64,000 bases of DNA from Agelaius tricolor (taxonomy: Eukaryota; Chordata; Aves; Passeriformes; Icteridae), in assembly GCA_023055355.1 (NCBI GenBank), contig JALJCS010000001.1:110870381-110934380 (forward strand). Direction: 5' to 3'. Position 1 is the stretch's first letter. The number at the start of each line of letters is the position of its first letter. The notes under the pieces are model-generated. The model saw only the letters and a program-made list of their open reading frames with translations. It did no database searches and was not told the origin of the DNA. A program made the position numbers and the translations under genes. Positions 58,294 to 64,000 of this stretch are shown piece by piece.

Positions 58294-61200
58294 TTTTTAT
58301 TTCAGTGCGTGGATTCCTTTTGCTTGACAGTATTAAGGGCAGGCTGGGCTGTTTATGATTTTTTGAACAGACCTTTATGGCACCAGCCCAAGGTAGGAAA
58401 GGATCTTTTGTTGCTGGGGTTGCCGCTCGCAGGCTTAGACGCTTCTGCAGGGGGAGAAGCTATGCAGGACAGCGTGCTTGGAAGAACCGTACCCGGGGTT
58501 TTCAATGACAAACCTCCAGTTTTGGGGTCTTCTTTTCACTTCTTCCTTTCAGATACGTCATGACGGATCAAACAGTTACCGTTTGATGCAGCTTGGATGC
58601 CTGGAGTCTGTGGCCAACTCGACCGTCGCCTATTCCTCCTCATCTCCTCTCACTTACTCTACCACGGGCACCGAGTTCGCCTCCCCGTACTTCTCCACTA
58701 ACCACCAGTACACCCCACTGCACCACCAGTCCTTCCACTACGAGTTCCAACACAGCCACCCGGCAGTCAACCCCGACGCTTACTCCTTGAACTCTCTCCA
58801 CCACTCCCAGCAATATTACCAGCAGATCCACCATGGAGAACCCACTGATTTTATCAACCTGCACAATGCGCGGGCACTCAAGTCCTCCTGCTTGGACGAG
58901 CAGAGGAGAGAGCTGGGGTGCTTAGATGCTTACCGCCGCCACGACCTGTCTCTTATGAGCCATGGATCCCAATATGGGATGCATCCAGATCAAAGACTCC
59001 TGCCAGGACCAAGCCTCGGGCTTGCAGCCTCGGGAGCAGACGATTTGCAGGTAAATAGCATGCGATCTCCTTTCGAGGTGCCTTCCCCTCCCCTCCCCCT
59101 GTCCTGGACCCCCCCACCACCCCCACCCCCACCCCCATTTTCCTCTGCTCGGAATAGCTCATACAAAGGAGGGAAGGTTCATCCCAAACCCGATCCAGCG
59201 CCCGTCCCTTCCAGATTAGTAGCAGCAAGAAAAAATGTGGAAGGGGAAAGAAAAAAGAAAAAAAAAAATCAACCAAACAAGTGGTCTTCTTCGGTCAAAC
59301 AAACAAATTTAACAAAACCAACCTCGCGCCTGCCTTTGCTGCGTGGGTTGTGTCTCTGTGGTGGCTGAGACCGTGGGGGTCCCCCGGAGATCTCGGGGTG
59401 AGTGTGCGTGTCACACTTCCTTACCCAGTCACACGGAACCCAAATCAAACCAGAACAAACCCATCTTCTTGCTTTTCCTAAACTTTTCCTCTCTTTCGGC
59501 GCAAGGAGCACTTTGCAGCGACAGAGCAGGCAAATGATTTAAGGGAGGCATGGAGTAGGAAAAGAGAAAAAAGGCAGGGCAGGAAATAAATCTGCTTTCC
59601 GACAGACCTACAAAGGGAAACCTTCCGAGATATGAGGGAGGAAAGAGATAAACGGGAGCAAATGTTCGTCAGAAAAAAAGTCAGAATGATAAAAATGCCT
59701 CGCTATATCCGATCTAGGTGTTAATAGGGTGAGAGATAAAACAGATAAAGCTAAATTCATCTGTCTGTCTATCTAGTCATTCATCCACTCCACCCTAACC
59801 AGCACCTGGACCCATCTAAAAATTTTTATTTCTGTGTATCAAAAGCTCAGCTTTATCCGCTCAGAAATCCTTTCCCACGCGCTAAAAATTCACCTCCGCC
59901 AAACTGAGCCGGTTGCTTAAATGAAATTGGTTTCCAAAATTGCAAAGAACGTCATCCTGTATCTAACCTCCATTCCGAAATGTGCCCCAAATCAAAAGCA
60001 AACCTTTCTTCCCCCGACGAGCTGAGGAACTGAGGGCTTCCCCATCAGCAGGGAGAGACAAACGGGACCGTATTTACTGTACTTACTTTTCCCCCACACC
60101 TCGCTCCCTGGCATACAAAGCTGGCCGTGGTGGACTTCCCAAAAAGATGTAGCGGTCAAGGGCTTGTGGGGGAAAAAAAATCAATTCGAAATTTGTAAAA
60201 TGAAGAAGGTTTATTTTCTTTCCTTAAAATCAAAGCACGAAAAATAATCCAAACAATATATGTGAGGGAAAACAATTTTTTTTTCTAGGAAGAAAATAAA
60301 CCCACCAACAAATGTTATATTTTATACCTCAGATGTAGAAAACCTAGCTATTTAAACCTAGTTTTCTCCACCAAAATTCATTATATAATTTTGTCTTCTC
60401 TGGCCATTTTTTTGTTTACATTTTTCACAAGGATCTCCTTATGTTACCCCCCTAAAAAAAAAAAAAAATCTGCCATTCACTGCTCAACCCCAACTAAAAC
60501 CTATTTACTTCTTTTTATAACCACGTCTGCTGCTGATTTTTTTGTATCTGTACAAATTTTTTTTCTTTGGCAGGCACAAAGCCTTGTATTTTTCAAAAGA
60601 GGGGATTAGGAACGTTTGCAAGACAGCAGACAATGCCTAAGTCCCGGGCAAAAAAGCACCATAGTTTATCCAATTTTCGACTTAGTGCCATTCAACTGGT
60701 CATTTATGCAATGTCATCCGACCAAACAACATGTTTCCCTTCTAAAAAGAAAAAGGAAAAAAAAAAGGTTGGTTAAGCTGCTAGAGGCACAGTCTCTTTT
60801 TATTTATTTAACGAAGAAGAAAATCAACAGCTTTCCTTTGGAAAATATTAATTTTTCGATCACAAGTTATTATCAAATATAATGCTTAGGTCTTTGTACT
60901 TAATCTCTTCTTTATTTTTTCCTCCTCCCTCTTTTTCCGAACACAAGAGGGAGTGTGCAGAGGTATCAAAAAGCCTGAGCGTGAGAAGTTGAAAATATTA
61001 GTATTTGTCGTTAGGACTTGGATGATTCAGAACAAATTTGGACTCTCGCGAATATCACTACGGGTGTAGAGGGAAGCGTTTTGGTGGCGAGCAGAAACAG
61101 GACTGCACAGAAATACTTTTAAACCAAAATTGTGGTCTAACCAGTCTACCCCTTTCTCCTTAGTCTTTCTTTTTAAAACGTTCATCAGCATATGCCTCAT

Positions 61201-62606
61201 TTCAAATGCAACAAATGTAAATATACTTTTCCCTGCACAGAATTTTAAGTGAATGTCCAATAGTTTCGAGGGCGGTTTAAGTCAGCCTAACAGATGCAAA
61301 CAGTCTTGGAGCTGGAGTGGCATCTTTCAGTGCCCTAAAAAGATTTTCCATGGGCAACAAAGAAAACTGTCACACCTTTTCCCATCACCGCTTTAATTTA
61401 TGCTCAGTCGCCAAGTTTTTTTCATATTGATTTCATAATCACTTTAAGGCAGAACACTTAAAATAAAAAAGGGCCTTGAAAAGGAAGGTCTTACAGGGCC
61501 AGGGCCAATATGGTGAAAGTGGGGGAGAGAGCCAGGACTGTAAAGATTGTTTTGTAAAGTGGGGTTTTTATTATGCACCGACTCTCTCCGCATTTACTTA
61601 ACTCTTCACGGGCTGTTGAATAGGTTAACACCCTTAAAGGCCTCTTTCATGTCCAATACCTCGTTTGTTTGTAGAGGAAAATGCGTCTTTAACACATTTC
61701 CACTGGGCAAAGATTTAGGTTTGGTTTGTTGTGTTTTTTTAACCCCAACATAAGGAAAAACCCAAAGAAAACCCAACCCTTTCAAGTCTTTTATCACTCC
61801 AATAAAAATATTTATTAAGGAGGGCGAAGATCCCCAAATAATCAGCCTTGTAACAGGAGAATAAAGAAGTGAGATCTCTTCGGACGTGCACCAGAAGCCC
61901 TAGGCAGGTTTTTTGATGGTTCTTCACCCCTCGCTCACACATGGGTGCCTGTGTGTGTGCGCACACAGATGCATATTCATCCCCACCTATGTGCGGACAC
62001 ACGCATTGTTACAGCACCCTCACGACTCTGTGGAGCCGGCAAAGCCCAATAGGTCATCTGTTGTTTGTGCTCTTTGTCTACTTCTGTGCACACTTTCTAA
62101 GTCGGTGTGTACGTGTCCCAAAACGCATCTGAATTTAGCTGTGCCCGAATATAAATGTACCGCTAAACATACAAAGCCAGAAAAGTACATTTTTAGCTTT
62201 GTGCGCGCAACTGTCGAGCGGGAATACACTTCCCTCAAAAGTACTTGTTTGTCTGTCTATCCTGCTATGTAACTGCCGGTCTAAGTTGCCAGTTCGGGAT
62301 AAATTCGTATTTAAATGGCAATGAAAGGAAAATTATTCTGCGTTTGGTGGGGTAGGGGCAGATGGCGGGATGGAGGGAGGATTTCACTTGGGTTCTCTGA
62401 CAGTAACTGTGTTTTTCCAGTTCACCTTAACTATTGTTCCTGGGCGAGTCATGTAACAAAGCAAAAGCTGTGTGATCTCTCTGTGGGTTTCTGTGTCTGA
62501 TTTCTCCCTTTCCTTTCTCTCCTTGTTTTCCCCTCATTACTTAAGAGCTCAGTGGAGGCCCAGTGTGGACTTGTACTCAACGGGCAAGGAGGTGTGATAA
62601 GAAGAG
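57558..62606 (+). CDS. TFAP2D: TFAP2D, transcription factor AP-2 delta (5' part)
   Basis: Partial gene, three coding exons (57558-57596, 58553-59050, 62546-62606) joined by introns of 956 and 3495 bp. All introns are GT-AG and the joined frame is open for 199 complete codons plus one base. The protein begins [13 protein letters not shown], then [15 protein letters not shown], a Tyr/Ser/His-rich activation region, and ends in [16 protein letters not shown]. This matches vertebrate AP-2 delta as I remember it. AP-2 proteins are nuclear, bind GC-rich sites as dimers, and use a C-terminal basic and helix-span-helix region, which here lies beyond the window. AP-2 delta is known for expression in brain, notably midbrain and retina, and for lacking the PPxY motif of other AP-2 members. 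No PPxY is visible here, in agreement. Full length in mammals is about 450 residues, so roughly 44% is present. Confidence 0.96.
57602..57700. repeat. (TG)n-rich tract at TFAP2D intron 1 donor
   Basis: About 100 bases of TG dinucleotides interrupted by GA, CGCG, GGA, CA and TA. It begins only about five bases after the exon 1 splice donor. A central 'gtgcgcgcgtgtg' could adopt Z-DNA. The cysteine-valine frame reading through it is not protein. Confidence 0.93.
58030..58078. repeat. Poly-A run with short (GGAA)n
   Basis: About 18 A residues followed by 'gaaggg' and several GGAA units with an AGAA interruption. This is the smallest of the GGAA/CCTT arrays in the window. Confidence 0.88.
58211..58292. 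repeat. (GATA)n / (GATG)n microsatellite
   Basis: The left half mixes GATG, GATA and GAAT units and the right half (about 58252-58292) is pure GATA. It ends about 260 bases before exon 2 and is likely polymorphic. Confidence 0.94.
58553..59050 (+). CDS. TFAP2D: TFAP2D exon 2 (activation domain)
   Basis: 498 bases, 166 codons, phase 0 at both ends; acceptor 'tttcag|atacgt' and donor 'ttgcag|gtaaat'. It encodes residues 14-179 of the joined protein: [16 protein letters not shown] at the start; a Ser/Thr/Tyr-rich stretch ([19 protein letters not shown]); a His/Gln/Tyr-rich segment ([14 protein letters not shown]); a charged segment ([19 protein letters not shown]); and [12 protein letters not shown] at the end. 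This is the AP-2 delta transactivation region. Beyond the donor the frame stays open to a stop at 59366, through a Pro run, which reflects intron sequence. Confidence 0.97.
59051..62545 (+). other. TFAP2D: TFAP2D intron 2
   Basis: Begins 'gtaaat' and ends 'cattacttaag'. Near its start it has a C-rich stretch (about 59085-59143) and an A-rich run (59250-59270). There is a 'ctgtctgtctatcta' patch at 59.77 kb, an A run at 60.45 kb, and retained CpG sites around 60.93-61.10 and 61.9-62.3 kb. No additional exon is recognised. Confidence 0.75.
62546..62606 (+). CDS. TFAP2D: TFAP2D exon 3
   Basis: 61 bases: twenty codons plus one base, so the next exon begins in phase 1. Acceptor 'cttaag|agctca', donor 'aagaag|ag|gtaaga' with GAG immediately before the GT. 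Translation [20 protein letters not shown], then the first base of a Gly codon, matches the AP-2 delta segment preceding the DNA-binding region. From memory the first residue is Gly in human, so Ser here is a possible substitution. An alternative acceptor two bases downstream ('aagag|ctcag') would break the frame and is rejected. Confidence 0.92.
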
Positions 62607-64000
62607 GTAAGAGGTTACAAATACTTGCGTCTATCAGTTTTTGTAAACACACATCCCTTTCCATCTCTCCCTGCCTTTCCCTCCCCCACTGTTTGGCGTA
62701 GTTTGGATTTGCTGCCGAAAAAGTGGTAATTTGCCGTTTGTCAGAAGTAATTTCAAACTCGCTTAGAGCACTTCGCATTTCACAGTCCATTTGCACTTTA
62801 CAAACGATCTGCTCCTCGGTAGCTCTCGGATACTCCCTCTGAATTCCGAGTTTTCCTGACTCGCTGTAACATTCCGCGTTTAATCGGGATGATCCCTGAT
62901 AGTTTGAGAAACGTGTTCCCTGGCGCCGGGCTGTTAAGTCGGTAGTTTGATCTCGTGTGAGGAAAAAAAAAAAAGGAGTTTTTTGGGAAATGTGGTTTCA
63001 GTAGCGCTGCAGACCGGTGTGGAACTCGCTTTTGAGTGTCACTTCATTTGATAACCATCTGTCAGTGTAAATATCGAACATCAAAGTTAGGGGAGAGGTT
63101 TGGAACTCGTGTTAAGCACACGTCTCTACAGAATTTGCGAAATTTGAATGTCCCGGGAAGTTTGTTATTACCGTCATTTACGCTGAAGAGAAACAACACT
63201 GTTCTAAAGGCCTAACGTAGGAACACATTTTCCTTACAAACTTAAACACATCCTTTCACTCCCGATATAAACCACGTAACGCAGCCGGGGAGAGGACACT
63301 TGGCGACTCAGCCTCTCACAGTGTTCATGTTTTGTGCTATTTTCCCCTTATTCATGACGAAAAACAGATACTTAGGAGATATTTTGGGTGACGTGATACT
63401 ATCTTGCCAGGGCGCTTCTTTCAGCCGCCACTTCCCCAGACAAACTTTAGTCCCACCGCAACAAAATTGTTCATTGCAGCAGCACCGGTCCCGCACGCCT
63501 GCGGTGGGCGGGGATGGGGAGCGGGCTCTCAGGCCGCTGTCCCGGGGCGGGGGCTTTGCTCGGGGCTCTGTCCCTGCCCCGGCTCACCCGGAGCTGGTCC
63601 TGGTGTTGGCGGAGCGGGCGGAGGAGCGGCGGGCGGGAGGCGGCGGCGCTGTGGCGGTGGTGCTGAAGGGACAGCTCCCGGCTCCCGGCTCCCAGCTCCC
63701 CTCTTCCGGCTCCCGGCTCCCGGCTCCCGGCTCCTCTCTCCCGCTCCCCTCTCCCGGCTCCCGGCTCCCCGCTCCCCTCTCCCGGCTCCTCTCTCCCGAC
63801 TCCCCGCTCCCCTCTCCCGGCTCCTCTCTCCCGACTCCCCGCTCCCCTCTCCCGGCTCCCCGCTCCCCTCTCCCGGCTCCTCTCTCCCGTCTCCCGGCTC
63901 CTGGCTCCCGCCGCGCCCCGCCCGGCCCCGCCTCGCTCGGGGACGCGGGGACACGGCGGGGACTCCAACCAAACCTCCTGTCCCCTCCCTGGGCAGCGCT
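62607..64000 (+). other. TFAP2D: TFAP2D intron 3, 5' part
   Basis: Starts with a strong donor 'gtaaga'. Exon 4, which should continue with a Gly and then the segment leading into the basic region, is not found before the window ends. The right end turns GC-rich with CpG (63.48-64.0 kb) and contains the CTCCCGG minisatellite. Confidence 0.75.
63665..63908. repeat. CTCCCGG-type minisatellite in TFAP2D intron 3
   Basis: About 240 bases built of short units such as 'ctcccgg', 'ctccccg', 'ctcccct' and 'ctcctctct'. A 35-bp higher-order unit is repeated exactly at 63781-63815 and 63816-63850. The + strand is very C-rich and the minus strand G-rich. Two minus-strand frames of about 150 codons (Gly, Ser, Arg, Glu, Pro repeats) run through it but are composition artefacts. 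Confidence 0.93.

Larger units (their letters stand above)
57701..58552 (+). other. TFAP2D: TFAP2D intron 1, remainder
   Basis: Contains an A run followed by GGAA units (58030-58078) and a (GATA)n array (58211-58292), then unique sequence up to the 'cttcttcctttcag' acceptor of exon 2, which has a good polypyrimidine tract. No other exon is recognised. Confidence 0.75.

Noticed and set aside
63471..63972. Minus-strand frames of 147 and 165 codons rich in Gly, Ser, Arg and Glu
   Set aside because: They come from the CTCCCGG minisatellite and GC-rich flank, run in two phases at once, and lie antisense in a TFAP2D intron.

Overview
The window is nuclear DNA from a bird, most likely a passerine. 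The evidence is at least thirteen fragments of CR1 LINE retrotransposons, recognisable by the avian CR1 3' end around a 'gggttggaaggga' core and its reverse complement. A degraded, reverse-oriented tRNA-Ile-like head near 53.5 kb resembles the tRNA-Ile-derived SINEs known from passerines. The sequence is mostly AT-rich, with simple repeats typical of vertebrate intergenic DNA. I see nothing prokaryotic: no operons, CRISPR array, insertion sequence or plasmid origin.

The only gene I can identify with confidence is TFAP2D, which encodes transcription factor AP-2 delta. It is on the + strand at the right end and is cut by the window edge. Three coding exons are visible: exon 1 (57558-57596), exon 2 (58553-59050) and exon 3 (62546-62606). 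All junctions are GT-AG and in phase, and together they encode the N-terminal ~199 residues. The basic and helix-span-helix DNA-binding and dimerisation region is encoded by later exons beyond position 64000.

Positions 1 to about 57400 look like an intergenic gene desert upstream of TFAP2D. It holds scattered CR1 copies on both strands, homopolymer runs, and (GGAA)n arrays at 22.9 kb and 48.5 kb with a long (CCTT)n array at 55.6 kb. It also holds several short local tandem duplications, an isolated GC-rich G-quadruplex-like patch at 46.8 kb, and a CpG-rich zone from 54.5 to 56.4 kb. Several AT-rich, TAAT-rich or CpG-retaining stretches look like conserved non-coding elements, as expected beside a developmental transcription factor, but this cannot be confirmed without alignment.

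Most open reading frames in the window are translations of simple repeats, CR1 copies or random AT-rich DNA, and I do not treat them as genes. I did not find a convincing new biological system. The points most worth a second look are the repeat architecture around TFAP2D exon 1, the minisatellite in TFAP2D intron 3, the candidate enhancers, the GC-rich patch at 46.8 kb, and one unexplained protein-like minus-strand frame near 43.2 kb.
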